A DNA stretch of 64,000 nucleotides from Vibrio sp. UCD-FRSSP16_30 (GTDB lineage Bacteria; Pseudomonadota; Gammaproteobacteria; Enterobacterales; Vibrionaceae), in NCBI RefSeq assembly GCF_001676025.1, contig NZ_LZFW01000035.1, forward strand, positions 124,001 to 188,000, read 5' to 3'. How positions within the stretch are numbered: position 1 is the first letter of the stretch; each line of letters starts with the position of its first letter. Under the pieces are notes generated by a model. The model was given only the letters and a program-made list of their open reading frames with translations, did no database searches and had not been told where the DNA came from. The translations under genes were made by a program, and so were the position numbers. Below are positions 30,668 through 39,925 of the stretch, piece after piece.

Positions 30668-31099
30668 ATGAGCTATAACAATATTGTCGTTACCCTTGAT
30701 TTAGGGGACAAAAGTGAATACTTAGCAAACCGAGCAGCTGATCTTGCTAAAGCTCTTGGTGCTAAACTGTCATTTATTCATATCGATGTAAATTATACAG
30801 AAATTTATACTGGGCTTATCGAAGTGAACCTAGTGGATAGTGAAGCTGCAGTCGTTAAAGCCTCAACTAAAATGCTACAAGAATTAAGCAACAAAATTGA
30901 TTACCCAGTGAGTAATATACTGTTAGGTCGCGGGGATCTGGTTGAAGAGTTAGCTGATGCGATTCATGAAAGAAAGTTTGATCTTGTTGTTTCAGGACAT
31001 CATCATGATTTCTGGGGCAAGCTACTTTCTAATACGCGTCACATGATTCACGATATGCCTGTTGATCTTCTGATTGTGCCACTTCACGACGACCAATAA
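30668..31099 (+). CDS. uspA: Universal stress protein A
   Basis: The 143-residue protein is a single UspA domain: N-terminal NNIVVTLDLGDKSEYLANRAADLAK, and the late VVSGHHHDFWGKLLSNTRHMIHDMPVDLLIVP. The region that binds ATP in some Usp proteins (G-2x-G-9x-G-S/T) is replaced here, as in the UspA-type non-ATP-binding branch. It dimerises and accumulates under growth arrest and stress. The start has a strong AAGGAG site. uspB and ftnA lie on the other strand. Confidence 0.94.
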   Translation: MSYNNIVVTLDLGDKSEYLANRAADLAKALGAKLSFIHIDVNYTEIYTGLIEVNLVDSEAAVVKASTKMLQELSNKIDYPVSNILLGRGDLVEELADAIHERKFDLVVSGHHHDFWGKLLSNTRHMIHDMPVDLLIVPLHDDQ

Positions 31100-31174
31100 C
31101 AACGGTTAGAAAAACAGCTAGAGGCTACAAAAATCAAGTAATGTAACCTCTGCTGTTTCCAGACATTTCTATCG

Positions 31175-31957
31175 TTATTTCATGGATGAAATGACATACA
31201 CGTCAAATCTATTTTTCTTAGTTTCTATCGCCATGCTCGGCTTTATTTGATCCAACCAATCCGCATAGTCCGGCCTTTTAACCACCACTCGCTTACTCGC
31301 AAGTTGCAATGCAGGTGCTAATAAACCATCAGCATCGTGATCAGCGCCGACTAAAGTTTGAAAAACTCGCATCTCTTTTTTTACCAATGCGCTTTTCTTT
31401 TTATTTTCTGGGTGCGGGTACATAGGATCAAGATAGATAACATCTGGGCAGTGAAACTCATCATCGGCAGCAAGTTGTGATAATGCATCCAAGCTTGAAG
31501 CATGCAGCAAAGACATTCGCTCAGTTACCCAACCACCAATTTCTGGGTCTTGCTTGGCTCTAGCAAGTCCATCATCAAGTAAAGCGGCAACGACAGGGTT
31601 ACGCTCTATCATCTGCACTTTGCAGCCTAGAGATGCCAATACAAACGCATCTCGGCCAAGCCCTGCGGTTGCATCAAGCACACTCGGTAGCGCCCCTTTA
31701 TTCAATCCCGCAGCTTTGGCAATCGCTTGGCCTTTTCCGCCACCAAATTTACGACGATGCGCTACCGCTCCAGAAGCAAAATCAACACATATTGAACCTA
31801 ACTTGGGTTCATCAAGTTTGATTAGCTCTAGACGATCGCCTAGTCGCAGTGCAAACTGGCTATCGGGATCATGTTGTAACCCCCAACGCTGAGCAAGAAC
31901 TTGAATGTGTGATTGTTTGTCTTCGGACTGTGCTAGAAGTTGAATCTGCAACGTCAT
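31175..31957 (-). CDS. rsmJ: 16S rRNA (guanine1516-N2)-methyltransferase
   Basis: RsmJ methylates G1516 of 16S rRNA. The 260-residue protein shows the family's [13 protein letters not shown] segment, SAM motif [16 protein letters not shown] and motif [10 protein letters not shown] (DPMY form). The C-terminus [10 protein letters not shown] is typical. In E. coli rsmJ precedes prlC, rlmJ and gor, a neighbourhood kept here with asnC inserted. Confidence 0.95.
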   Translation of the reverse strand: MTLQIQLLAQSEDKQSHIQVLAQRWGLQHDPDSQFALRLGDRLELIKLDEPKLGSICVDFASGAVAHRRKFGGGKGQAIAKAAGLNKGALPSVLDATAGLGRDAFVLASLGCKVQMIERNPVVAALLDDGLARAKQDPEIGGWVTERMSLLHASSLDALSQLAADDEFHCPDVIYLDPMYPHPENKKKSALVKKEMRVFQTLVGADHDADGLLAPALQLASKRVVVKRPDYADWLDQIKPSMAIETKKNRFDVYVISSMK

Positions 31958-32044
31958 CTCTCTAAAGTTTATGGGTCTACAGACCTTTTAAGATATTTCA
32001 TAGTTTACCGCATTCTTCTTATCTCTGTCTCTTAAGGAACATCA

Positions 32045-32506
32045 ATGAACAACAACCCCATGCTAGACCAGCTAGATAAAGATATTCTCAAAACGCTCAT
32101 GGAAGATGCTCGCACCCCTTATGCAGAGATGGGCAAACGATTTAATGTAAGCCCTGCAACGATTCATGTCCGTATAGAGAAAATGAAAGCGGCTAACGTG
32201 ATTGAAGGGACTGAAGTTATCGTTAATACCAAGAAGCTAGGCTACGACGTATGCTGCTTTATTGGGATTAACCTTAATGCAGCCAAAGATTATCACTCGG
32301 CATTAGAAAAGCTCAATGCACTTGATGAAGTGGTTGAAGCCTATTACACCACCGGCGCTTACAGTATTTTTGTCAAATTAATGTGCCGCTCTATAGAAGA
32401 ATTACAGCATGTGCTCATCAACAAACTGCAAGCGATTGATGAAGTGCAATCAACCGAAACGCTAATTTCGCTACAAAATCCAATTAACCGCAATGTGAAT
32501 CCATAA
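32045..32506 (+). CDS. asnC: Transcriptional regulator AsnC (Lrp/AsnC family)
   Basis: The 153-residue protein has an N-terminal helix-turn-helix (LDKDILKTLMEDARTPYAEMGKRFNVSPATIHVRIEKM) and a C-terminal RAM effector domain (LGYDVCCFIGI, EAYYTTGAYSIFVKLMCRS, VQSTETLISLQNPI). Identity to E. coli AsnC is high along the length, which favours AsnC over other Lrp paralogues. It probably senses asparagine and activates asnA, which is not in this window. The 87-base gap ahead of it is shared with the divergent rsmJ. Confidence 0.93.
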   Translation: MNNNPMLDQLDKDILKTLMEDARTPYAEMGKRFNVSPATIHVRIEKMKAANVIEGTEVIVNTKKLGYDVCCFIGINLNAAKDYHSALEKLNALDEVVEAYYTTGAYSIFVKLMCRSIEELQHVLINKLQAIDEVQSTETLISLQNPINRNVNP

Positions 32507-32532
32507 AAAAAGCCACCTCATTTGAGGTGGCT
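32504..32532 (-). terminator. Terminator reading leftward from prlC
   Basis: AGCCACCTCA (32511-32520) pairs with TGAGGTGGCT (32523-32532). The T-run (seven T) is on the minus strand only, so it ends leftward transcription from prlC, although it lies 213 bases past the prlC stop. The distance is explained if the segment 32542-32716 was inserted later. Confidence 0.88.
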
Positions 32533-32542
32533 TACATATCTA
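32530..32542 (+). repeat. Direct repeat, left copy (possible target-site duplication)
   Basis: GCTTACATATCTA is repeated exactly at 32717-32729. The two copies flank a 174-base segment, as expected for duplication of the target on insertion. Confidence 0.75.
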
Positions 32543-32716
32543 GGGCGAACGCATGAGTGAACAGTTTTCGACCAATCATGCGCATCATCTCCACAAGACG
32601 CCGTGAAATCATCCTTGATGGCTTCATTGTGGCATCCATGCCACAAATCCATGCAACAAAAACTGGTTCCTATAATCCACATGATTTTGTTCAAATAATG
32701 TTCGTGATCTCACCCT
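32542..32716. mobile_element. MITE-like inserted element between prlC and its terminator
   Basis: The 175-base segment starts AGGGCGAACGCATGA and ends TCGTGATCTCACCCT. The ends are imperfect inverted repeats (AGGG-Y-GA...CA-Y-GA). It is flanked by an exact 12-13 base direct repeat. It has no supported coding capacity; a 63-codon plus-strand frame across it looks accidental. On the minus strand it contains six GGA motifs, some in tight hairpins: TGGCAT / ATGCCA at 32630-32643 and CATC / GATG at 32610-32620. If cut out, the prlC terminator falls about 26 bases after the prlC stop, a normal distance. No transposase is present, so it would be a non-autonomous element. Confidence 0.6.
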
Positions 32717-32729
32717 GCTTACATATCTA
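32717..32729 (+). repeat. Direct repeat, right copy (possible target-site duplication)
   Basis: Exact copy of the 13-base sequence at 32530-32542; it lies 15 bases past the prlC stop on the minus strand. Confidence 0.75.
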
Positions 32730-32744
32730 TATAAGTACGAGCAA

Positions 32745-34787
32745 TTAAGCCTCGATACCTGCGTGTCGTAGTAGCGCATCAATTTGAGGCTCACGACCAC
32801 GGAAACGTTTGAACAACGTCATTGGCTCTTCACTGCCACCCATTTCTAGGATGTTGTTTAAGAAGCTTTGTCCCGTTTCTTTATTGAAGATACCTTCTTC
32901 TTCAAAACGAGAAAATGCATCAGAAGACAACACTTCTGCCCATAAGTAGCTGTAGTAACCCGCGCTATATCCACCCGCAAAAATATGACTAAATGCATGT
33001 GGGAAACGGTTCCATTCTACGCTAGGCCATACTGACACTTTTTCTTTTACTTGAGCTAAAGTCTCTAATACTTGAGCGCCGACTTGAGGGTCATACTCGG
33101 TATGCAAAGTAAAATCAAATAAGCCCAGTTCAATTTGACGCAAGATGAACATTGCTGATTGGAAGTTCTTCGACGCTAGCATTTTATCTAGCATTGCTTT
33201 AGGAAGTGGTTCACCCGTTTCGTAGTGACCAGAAATAAAGGCAAGTGCCTCCTCTTCCCAGCACCAGTTCTCTAGGAACTGACTTGGCAATTCAACCGCA
33301 TCCCAAGGAACACCATTGATACCAGAAACAGCCGATACATCAACTTGAGTCAGCATATGGTGAATACCATGTCCACACTCATGGAATAATGTCACGACTT
33401 CATTGTGAGTAAACAGTGCAGGTTTATCACCTACTGGCTTGTTGAAGTTACAAGTTAGGTAAGCAACCGGAGTTTCAAGCTCGCCAGATTGAGCGATGCG
33501 ACGAACACGACACTCATCCATCCAGGCGCCGCCACGCTTATGTTCACGAGCGTATAGGTCTAGATAAAAGCTGCCTCGAAGCTCACCGTCTTTAGTAAAG
33601 ATATCGAAGAAGCGTACAGAGTCATGCCAAACTTCCACACCTTGACGCTCTTTTACTTCCATTCCAAAAACGCGACTCAGCACTTCAAATAGGCCAGAGA
33701 CTACTTTTTGTTCAGGGAAGTAAGGACGTAGGTCTTCATCAGAGATGCTAAACAAGCTGTGTTTTTGTTTTTCACTGTAGTAGCTAATGTCCCACAGATT
33801 TAATTCAGAAACACCGAACTCTTTCTCAGCAAATTGACGTAATTCTTCAGCTTCACGCTCACCTTGAGGTTTTGCTTTAACTGCTAAATCATTTAGGAAG
33901 CCAAGTACTTGCTCTGGTGACTCCGCCATCTTAGTTGCAAGTGAGCGCTCACTATACATAGAGAAACCTAGCATACGTGCAATTTCATGACGTAGTTTAA
34001 GCTCTTCTGCAATAATTTCTGTGTTATCCCACTCTCCTGCATTCGGACCACGATCAGATGCACGAGTGTTGTATGCTTCGTACATTTCTTGACGTAATGC
34101 TTGGTTATCACAGTAAGTAATTACTGGCAGATAAGAAGGGATATCTAACGTCAACAAGTAGCCATCAAGCTCTTTTGCTTGCGCTGCCGCTTTAGCCGCT
34201 TCTAGAGCTGACTCAGGCATACCAGACAGATCGGCTACATCAGCAATGTGCTTGCTCCAACCCATAGTGGCATCAAGTACATTATTAGAGAACTTAGAAG
34301 CAAGCTCAGATAAACGCTTGCTGATCTCACCATAACGGCTCTGCTGTTCAGCAGGTAGACCAATACCTGACAATTCAAAATCACGTAGTGCGTCTTTAAT
34401 TGTTTTCTGTTGAGCTTGGCTTAGTTGCTCAAAGCTCGAATCAGAACGAATCGATTTATATGCCTCATAAAGACCTTTATGTTGGCCTAGCCAAGTACCA
34501 AATTCAGATAAAATTGGTAAGCAGCTTTCGTAAGCTTCACGAAGCTCTTCACTGTTTGCTACAGCATTTAAATGTCCGACTGGCGACCATATACGCGAAA
34601 GTACAACGTCAGTCTCATCAAGAGGTAAGCACAGATTGTCCCATGTCGGTTGAGTATTATTTTCTAATACTTGTTCAACCTTGTTACGGCAATCAGCAAT
34701 AGCTTTTTCAACAGCTGGCTTAATATGCTCAGGCTTAATTTGTGCAAAACTTGGTAGATCCGTAACATTGAGAAGCGGATTAGACAT
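32745..34787 (-). CDS. prlC: Oligopeptidase A (M3 metallopeptidase)
   Basis: It degrades oligopeptides, including cleaved signal peptides, in the cytosol. The 680 residues match the family. The zinc site is the FHECGHGIHHML motif (HExxH) near residue 470, with the downstream Glu in the WCWEEEAL-type segment and a conserved FAGGYSAGYYSYLWAEVLSSDAF near the C-terminus. It is upstream of rsmJ on the chromosome as in E. coli, but asnC and an inserted element now separate them. rlmJ diverges from it. Confidence 0.97.
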   Translation of the reverse strand: MSNPLLNVTDLPSFAQIKPEHIKPAVEKAIADCRNKVEQVLENNTQPTWDNLCLPLDETDVVLSRIWSPVGHLNAVANSEELREAYESCLPILSEFGTWLGQHKGLYEAYKSIRSDSSFEQLSQAQQKTIKDALRDFELSGIGLPAEQQSRYGEISKRLSELASKFSNNVLDATMGWSKHIADVADLSGMPESALEAAKAAAQAKELDGYLLTLDIPSYLPVITYCDNQALRQEMYEAYNTRASDRGPNAGEWDNTEIIAEELKLRHEIARMLGFSMYSERSLATKMAESPEQVLGFLNDLAVKAKPQGEREAEELRQFAEKEFGVSELNLWDISYYSEKQKHSLFSISDEDLRPYFPEQKVVSGLFEVLSRVFGMEVKERQGVEVWHDSVRFFDIFTKDGELRGSFYLDLYAREHKRGGAWMDECRVRRIAQSGELETPVAYLTCNFNKPVGDKPALFTHNEVVTLFHECGHGIHHMLTQVDVSAVSGINGVPWDAVELPSQFLENWCWEEEALAFISGHYETGEPLPKAMLDKMLASKNFQSAMFILRQIELGLFDFTLHTEYDPQVGAQVLETLAQVKEKVSVWPSVEWNRFPHAFSHIFAGGYSAGYYSYLWAEVLSSDAFSRFEEEGIFNKETGQSFLNNILEMGGSEEPMTLFKRFRGREPQIDALLRHAGIEA

Positions 34788-34904
34788 AATGATCCTCTGT
34801 ATATTTTCGTCTTATGAGAGTTTAGATGGTGACGACTTATGCAAAATTCAATAGTCGAGTATAATGTTGATTGATCCCGTCACACACTCACTTGGGGAAT
34901 TACC

Positions 34905-35744
34905 TTGCTCAGTTATCGTCACAGCTTTCATGCTGGAAACCATGCAGATGTACTAAAACACATTGTACAAAGCCTTATTCTTGATGCGTTAAAGCAAAAA
35001 GAGACACCATTTGTCTATCACGATACTCACTCAGGTGTCGGTCGTTACGACTTGACCCATGAGTGGTCAGAAAAAACGGGCGAATACAAACAAGGTATAG
35101 CCAAACTTTGGCAACAAAGCGACTTACCAGAAGCAATCTCCAGCTATCTTGAGTCTATTCGTGTACTTAACGATGGCGACGAGCTTAGATACTACCCTGG
35201 CTCACCTCGTGTTGCTCGAGCGCAAATTCGTCGTGGCGACCGAATGGTTCTAACGGAATTACACCCAAGTGATTTTCCATTGTTGGAACAAGAATTTCAC
35301 CGCGATCGCCAAGTTAAGATATTCAAAGAAGATGGTTTTTCTCGCTTAAAAGGCAGTTTGCCACCAAAAGAACGCCGTGGATTAGTGCTCATAGATCCGC
35401 CTTATGAGCTAGCAAAAGAATATCGCGATGTCGTACAAGCTATCGCGCAAAGTTATAAGCGTTGGGCAACAGGAGTCTATGCAATCTGGTATCCTGTGGT
35501 TAATCGCTACGATATCGAAGATATGCTAGAAGGCCTGCAAGGTTTAGGCATTCGTAAGATTCTACAAATAGAGCTTGGCGTATCTCCTGATACCAACGAA
35601 CGTGGTATGACAGCCTCTGGCATGATTGTCATTAATCCACCATGGAAATTAGAAAGCCAAATGCAAGAAATCTTGCCTGCGCTAAAACAAGCGATAGCAC
35701 CCGCAACGGGACATTTTAAGGTTGAATGGGTTGTACCTGAATAA
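34905..35744 (+). CDS. rlmJ: 23S rRNA (adenine2030-N6)-methyltransferase
   Basis: RlmJ methylates A2030 of 23S rRNA. The 279-residue protein begins [19 protein letters not shown], the conserved RlmJ N-terminus, and has the catalytic DPPY in [13 protein letters not shown] near residue 165. It starts with a TTG at 34905-34907: the family N-terminus begins exactly there, and a GGGGA site is seven bases upstream. It is divergent from prlC and precedes gorA, as in E. coli. Confidence 0.96.
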   Translation: MLSYRHSFHAGNHADVLKHIVQSLILDALKQKETPFVYHDTHSGVGRYDLTHEWSEKTGEYKQGIAKLWQQSDLPEAISSYLESIRVLNDGDELRYYPGSPRVARAQIRRGDRMVLTELHPSDFPLLEQEFHRDRQVKIFKEDGFSRLKGSLPPKERRGLVLIDPPYELAKEYRDVVQAIAQSYKRWATGVYAIWYPVVNRYDIEDMLEGLQGLGIRKILQIELGVSPDTNERGMTASGMIVINPPWKLESQMQEILPALKQAIAPATGHFKVEWVVPE

Positions 35745-35791
35745 ATTCACCCAATATAACAATAAAGACAACAACGACTTTGGAGAACTCA

Positions 35792-37147
35792 ATGGCAACG
35801 CATTTTGACTATATCTGTATTGGTGGTGGTAGTGGTGGCATCGCTTCGGCTAACCGTGCATCAATGTATGGGGCTAAAGTTGCTCTAATCGAAGCAAAAG
35901 ACTTAGGCGGCACTTGTGTCAACGTAGGTTGTGTACCTAAAAAAGTGATGTGGCATGGGGCGCAAATTGCCGAAGCTATCAATCTTTATGCTGAAGATTA
36001 TGGCTTTGATGTTGATCTAAAGAGCTTTAAATGGTCAAAACTTATCGAAAGCCGTCAAGCCTACATTGGACGTATTCACCAATCATACGACCGCGTTCTA
36101 GGTAACAACAAAGTTAATGTTATCAAAGGCTTTGCTAAGTTTGTTGATGCGAAAACCGTTGAAGTTGATGGTGAGCTATATACCGCTGATCATATTTTAA
36201 TTGCTGTAGGCGGTCGCCCTACTATTCCTAATATTCCAGGTTCTGAATACGGCATTGATTCAAATGGCTTCTTTGAACTAAACGAACAACCTAAGCGTGT
36301 TGCTGTAGTTGGCGCAGGCTATATCGCTGTCGAAATCGCTGGCGTACTAAGCGCACTCGGCACCAAAACTGACTTATTTGTACGTAAAGAGTCTCCTTTG
36401 CGTAGCTTTGACCCAATGATCATCGATACCCTTACCGAGGTTATGGAAGCAGAAGGGCCAACTCTACATACTCACTCTGTACCAAAAGAAGTGGTAAAAG
36501 AAGCTGACGGTAGCCTAACTCTGCACCTAGAAAACGGCAGCAGCCACAACGTTGATCAGCTAATTTGGGCCATTGGTCGCCACCCAGCAACCGATACCAT
36601 TAACCTAAGCAATACTGGCGTTGAAACCAATCAACGTGGCTACATTAAAGTTAATGAATACCAAGAAACCAATGTTAGTGGTGTCTACTGTGTTGGTGAC
36701 ATCATGGAAGGTGGCGTTGAGCTAACACCTGTTGCAGTAAAAGCGGGTCGTCAGCTATCTGAGCGTTTGTTCAACAACAAACCAGATGCAAAAATGGACT
36801 ACAGCCTAATCCCAACCGTGGTATTTAGTCACCCACCAATTGGCACCATTGGTCTAACAGAGCAACAAGCTATCGACCAATACGGCGAAGGCAATGTGAA
36901 AGTTTACACCTCTGGCTTTACCGCAATGTACTCAGCGGTAACCAAGCACCGTCAGCCATGTAAAATGAAGCTGGTTTGTGCTGGTGATAACGAGCAAGTT
37001 GTCGGCCTACACGGCATCGGCTTCACCGTTGACGAAATGATCCAAGGCTTTGCAGTCGCAATGAAAATGGGCGCAACTAAAGCAGACTTTGACTCAGTAG
37101 TCGCAATACACCCTACGGGTTCTGAGGAATTTGTCACCATGCGTTGA
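35792..37147 (+). CDS. gorA: Glutathione-disulfide reductase
   Basis: It reduces oxidised glutathione with NADPH. From the ATG at 35792 (GGAG site nine bases upstream) it has 451 residues. It shows FAD-binding [13 protein letters not shown], the redox disulfide [13 protein letters not shown], the NADPH-binding [13 protein letters not shown] with downstream Arg residues, and the C-terminal [12 protein letters not shown] carrying the active-site His-Glu pair. A TTG at 35780 would add four residues. A terminator follows. Confidence 0.98.
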   Translation: MATHFDYICIGGGSGGIASANRASMYGAKVALIEAKDLGGTCVNVGCVPKKVMWHGAQIAEAINLYAEDYGFDVDLKSFKWSKLIESRQAYIGRIHQSYDRVLGNNKVNVIKGFAKFVDAKTVEVDGELYTADHILIAVGGRPTIPNIPGSEYGIDSNGFFELNEQPKRVAVVGAGYIAVEIAGVLSALGTKTDLFVRKESPLRSFDPMIIDTLTEVMEAEGPTLHTHSVPKEVVKEADGSLTLHLENGSSHNVDQLIWAIGRHPATDTINLSNTGVETNQRGYIKVNEYQETNVSGVYCVGDIMEGGVELTPVAVKAGRQLSERLFNNKPDAKMDYSLIPTVVFSHPPIGTIGLTEQQAIDQYGEGNVKVYTSGFTAMYSAVTKHRQPCKMKLVCAGDNEQVVGLHGIGFTVDEMIQGFAVAMKMGATKADFDSVVAIHPTGSEEFVTMR

Positions 37148-37165
37148 TCGCATTATCTACAAATT

Positions 37166-37195
37166 AAAAAGGATGGCAATCGCCATCCTTTTTTT
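37166..37195. terminator. Bidirectional terminator after gorA
   Basis: GGATGGC (37171-37177) and GCCATCC (37182-37188) form the stem. It is flanked by five A and by seven T, and lies between convergent gorA and the SPOR-like gene. Confidence 0.93.
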
Positions 37196-37202
37196 ATGTT
37201 TT

Positions 37203-37616
37203 CTATTTTTCTACTTCCCTTATAAAGGACTTTTCAAAACCATTTATCGTTCGCAACTGTGTTACTTCTAGATTTGCTTGCTCAAAATCGTCATAAGGGC
37301 CAATTAGGCAACGTCTACCTTTGGACTCGGCTTTATTCCAGATAGATGCGGAGACGTTGGGGTAAATTAGATTAACTTGTTTAAGAGTGAGTTCTTTAGG
37401 AAAGAAGCCGCATTGAATCCAAAAGGTCGATTTACGGTAAACCGGGTCTCTTTTTCCCACAAGGGATATGCCTATGGGGCACTCCTCTCCTAACTGAGCA
37501 GGTTTATCGTAGGATTCTTGAGTAGCAGAGCAGAGATAGCTATTTGCCTTGGCAGGGATGGCTGCTAAAGATAACAGCGCAATTGATGCGATTAGAGGTA
37601 GTTTGATGCCTTTCAT
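37203..37616 (-). CDS. Small secreted SPOR-like protein
   Basis: The 137-residue protein has a Sec signal peptide (MKGIKLPLIASIALLSLAAIPAKA, cleavage near residue 24). The mature part of about 113 residues looks like a diverged SPOR domain: a FWIQCGFFP strand resembling the first SPOR repeat and a CLIGPYDDFEQANLEVTQL segment resembling the second. SPOR domains bind denuded peptidoglycan strands, often at the septum. Four Cys in the mature part could form disulfides. The family is inferred from motif shape; the function is unknown. It is convergent with gorA. Confidence 0.65.
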   Translation of the reverse strand: MKGIKLPLIASIALLSLAAIPAKANSYLCSATQESYDKPAQLGEECPIGISLVGKRDPVYRKSTFWIQCGFFPKELTLKQVNLIYPNVSASIWNKAESKGRRCLIGPYDDFEQANLEVTQLRTINGFEKSFIREVEK

Positions 37617-37740
37617 TTTATTTATAACCCTCTAATTTTATTCAATAGTCACTACAGAATGTTAGTCGATTGTTTAGTTATTCGCCAATATTAACCACGG
37701 TCGTAGTATCTTTTCTCTCCAGCACCGTTCCGTAAAACTC

Positions 37741-37774
37741 AAAACGCCCAGTGAGAAAAATCACTGGGCGTTTT
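37741..37774 (-). terminator. Terminator of the peptide ABC transporter operon
   Basis: A 14-bp perfect stem (AACGCCCAGTGA / TCACTGGGCGTT core) with a GAAAAA loop lies 56 bases after the last permease gene. T residues follow on both sides. Confidence 0.9.
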
Positions 37775-37830
37775 GGGATCTATACAAAAGCCGTTCTATA
37801 GAAAAATATCTCTATGCAAAGATAGCTCTA

Positions 37831-38769
37831 TTAGCCTTTGTATAATTTAGGGTTAAACACATCACGTAGCCAGTCACCCAATAGGTTAATCACTAACACC
37901 AAGGTCACTAATACAATGCCAGGGAAGGCGGTAATCCACCATGCACCAGAGAAGATGTAGTTAAAGCCTGTACTGATCAGCGCGCCTAGTGAGGGTTGGT
38001 CAACCGGTAGACCTAAGCCAAGAAACGACAGCGCCGCCTCTGACATGATTGCGTTAGCAATCTGTACTGTTGAGATAACCAAAATTGGTGACAGACAGTT
38101 AGGAAGGATATGGCGGAACATGATTCGAGGAGCTTTAAAGCCCATCACTCGCGCCGCTTCGACATACTCTTTCTTCTTTTCGGCTAATACAGACGCTCGA
38201 ATAGTACGAGCATATTGAGGCCATTCCGCAATACCGATAATCACCACCAGCATGATTACGGCGTATTCACTGTAGAAAGCACTACCAAAACTGGCCTTAA
38301 ATATGGCGGAAACAATAATTGCCACCATCATGGTTGAAAACGATAATTGGATATCAGCAAAGCGCATTAAGAAGTTATCTATACGTCCACCGAAGTAACC
38401 GGCAGATAGACCAATAACAATACCTAAAATGAGCTGTAAGCCTACCGCAAGAAAACCAATGGTCAGTGATAACCTTGAGCCATACAGTATGGTTGAGAAA
38501 ATATCACGGCCTTGCTCATCCGTACCGAGTACAAAGTTTGCATCCCCTTCTTCCATCCACGATGGAGGCAGCTCTGAGTCCATAATATCAATTGACATCA
38601 GATCGTATGGGTCAGTAGGGGCGATGATTGGCGCAGCTAAAGCAGCAACTAAAAAACAAGCAAAAACAAAGGCCGAGAACATAGCCACTTTGTCACGCAA
38701 GAAGTAATAAACGATATTCGAGTTTTTGAAACGCTGCCAGTGACTTGGAGCTTGTGTAGTCTGTTCCAT
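37831..38769 (-). CDS. Peptide ABC transporter permease (DppC/OppC type)
   Basis: The 312-residue inner-membrane permease has an N-terminal cytosolic segment, one early helix, and the binding-protein-dependent transport domain with the EAA motif (EAARVMGFKAPRIMFRHILPN). LGTDEQGRDIFSTILYG is typical of DppC/OppC proteins. It starts two bases after the partner permease and ends the operon. Substrate is oligo- or dipeptide-like by family; it cannot be narrowed from the sequence. Confidence 0.92.
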   Translation of the reverse strand: MEQTTQAPSHWQRFKNSNIVYYFLRDKVAMFSAFVFACFLVAALAAPIIAPTDPYDLMSIDIMDSELPPSWMEEGDANFVLGTDEQGRDIFSTILYGSRLSLTIGFLAVGLQLILGIVIGLSAGYFGGRIDNFLMRFADIQLSFSTMMVAIIVSAIFKASFGSAFYSEYAVIMLVVIIGIAEWPQYARTIRASVLAEKKKEYVEAARVMGFKAPRIMFRHILPNCLSPILVISTVQIANAIMSEAALSFLGLGLPVDQPSLGALISTGFNYIFSGAWWITAFPGIVLVTLVLVINLLGDWLRDVFNPKLYKG

Positions 38770-38771
38770 GA

Positions 38772-39749
38772 TTATGCTCCTTTACCAGTAATGTTTACGG
38801 TTGGGTTAATAAGTCCATACAGAAGGTCAACAATGGTGTTGGTAACAACAAAAATCAGCCCCACAAAAATAACGTATGCGGTAATTAATGGCGTATCGAC
38901 ACGGTTGATTGCTTCAAGGAATAGAAAACCTGTACCCGGCCACTGGAATACTGTCTCAGTCAGTATGGTGTAAGCCACCATAGTACCGATCTGTACACCG
39001 CCTACCGTCAATACGGGTAAAAGGGTATTTTTTAATGCGTGTTGATAATGAATTTTCTTAAGTGGCAGACCTTTAGCCTTACCAAACTTAATGTATTCCG
39101 AACTTAACACCTCAAGCATCTCTGAACGAACAAGGCGAATAAACAGAGGAAGCATGATCGAAGCCAATGAAACACACGGCAATATCAAGTGCTTAATACC
39201 ATCAACGGTGAAGAAGCCAGACTCCCAACCTAGAACGTTTGCCGTCTCCCCTCGCCCATAGGATGGAAGCCAACCTAAGGTAATGGAGAATATATACATC
39301 AACATAATTGCGGTAAGGAATACGGGGATCGAAATACCGACCGAGCTCATCGCCATGATGACCTTGGTAAAAAAACTTTTGGGATTGATTGCCGAATAAA
39401 CGCCGAGCGGAATCGACAATACGACAATAATTAATGTCGCGCCAAATACGAGCTCTAACGTCGCAATCAGCTTATCTAAAATAACGTCCACTGCTGGGCG
39501 TTTAAAGAAATAAGATGTACCTAAATCACCCTGTACGGCAGCCGTAATAAAGCGAGTATATTTAGTCACAAATGGGTCGTTCAAACCGAGATCATCTCGT
39601 AGCGCTTGGCGCTCAGATTCTGATACCGACTGACCAACTAATTCACGTAAGGGATCACCAAGGTTATCTTGGATAGCAAACGCCACCAAACTGATCACAA
39701 ACATCACTACCAGTGCCTGATACAGGCGCTTGACTAGAAACGAAAACAT
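38772..39749 (-). CDS. Peptide ABC transporter permease (DppB/OppB type)
   Basis: The protein from the ATG 39747-39749 has 325 residues and an AAGGGG site just upstream; in-frame starts further upstream, to 39818, lie in the intergenic hairpin region and are unlikely. It has the N-terminal helix of the DppB family (FLVKRLYQALVVMFVISLVAF), a periplasmic loop with LRDDLGLNDPF, and the EAA-like loop KAKGLPLKKIHYQHALKNTLLP. It pairs with the following permease as the membrane channel. Confidence 0.92.
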   Translation of the reverse strand: MFSFLVKRLYQALVVMFVISLVAFAIQDNLGDPLRELVGQSVSESERQALRDDLGLNDPFVTKYTRFITAAVQGDLGTSYFFKRPAVDVILDKLIATLELVFGATLIIVVLSIPLGVYSAINPKSFFTKVIMAMSSVGISIPVFLTAIMLMYIFSITLGWLPSYGRGETANVLGWESGFFTVDGIKHLILPCVSLASIMLPLFIRLVRSEMLEVLSSEYIKFGKAKGLPLKKIHYQHALKNTLLPVLTVGGVQIGTMVAYTILTETVFQWPGTGFLFLEAINRVDTPLITAYVIFVGLIFVVTNTIVDLLYGLINPTVNITGKGA

Positions 39750-39795
39750 TCCGTTGCCCCTTTCTTCCAATCTAACAATTTTCAGTCTTAAAAAT

Positions 39796-39829
39796 GGTAC
39801 CTGACCCGACTGAAACAAGGTCAGGCACC
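39796..39829 (-). other. Intercistronic hairpin between binding protein and permease genes
   Basis: GGTACCTGACC (39796-39806) and GGTCAGGCACC (39819-39829) pair with a single G-T/A-C type mismatch around a 12-base loop. No T-run follows, so it is more likely an mRNA stabiliser or partial attenuator. Such structures often let the binding protein be made in excess over the permeases. Confidence 0.65.
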
Positions 39830-39925
39830 GAAAAGCGCATTACTGCGTTTTTAAAAACGTTGCTTAAAGGCAACAAGGTACGTGCATTATTAAGAGCAGC
39901 GCACCTTTATTTACTATGCTACTTA

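Noticed and set aside
32557-32748. 63-codon plus-strand frame between asnC and prlC
   Set aside because: It spans the inserted element and its right repeat, lacks a ribosome site, and overlaps the prlC 3' end; it looks accidental.
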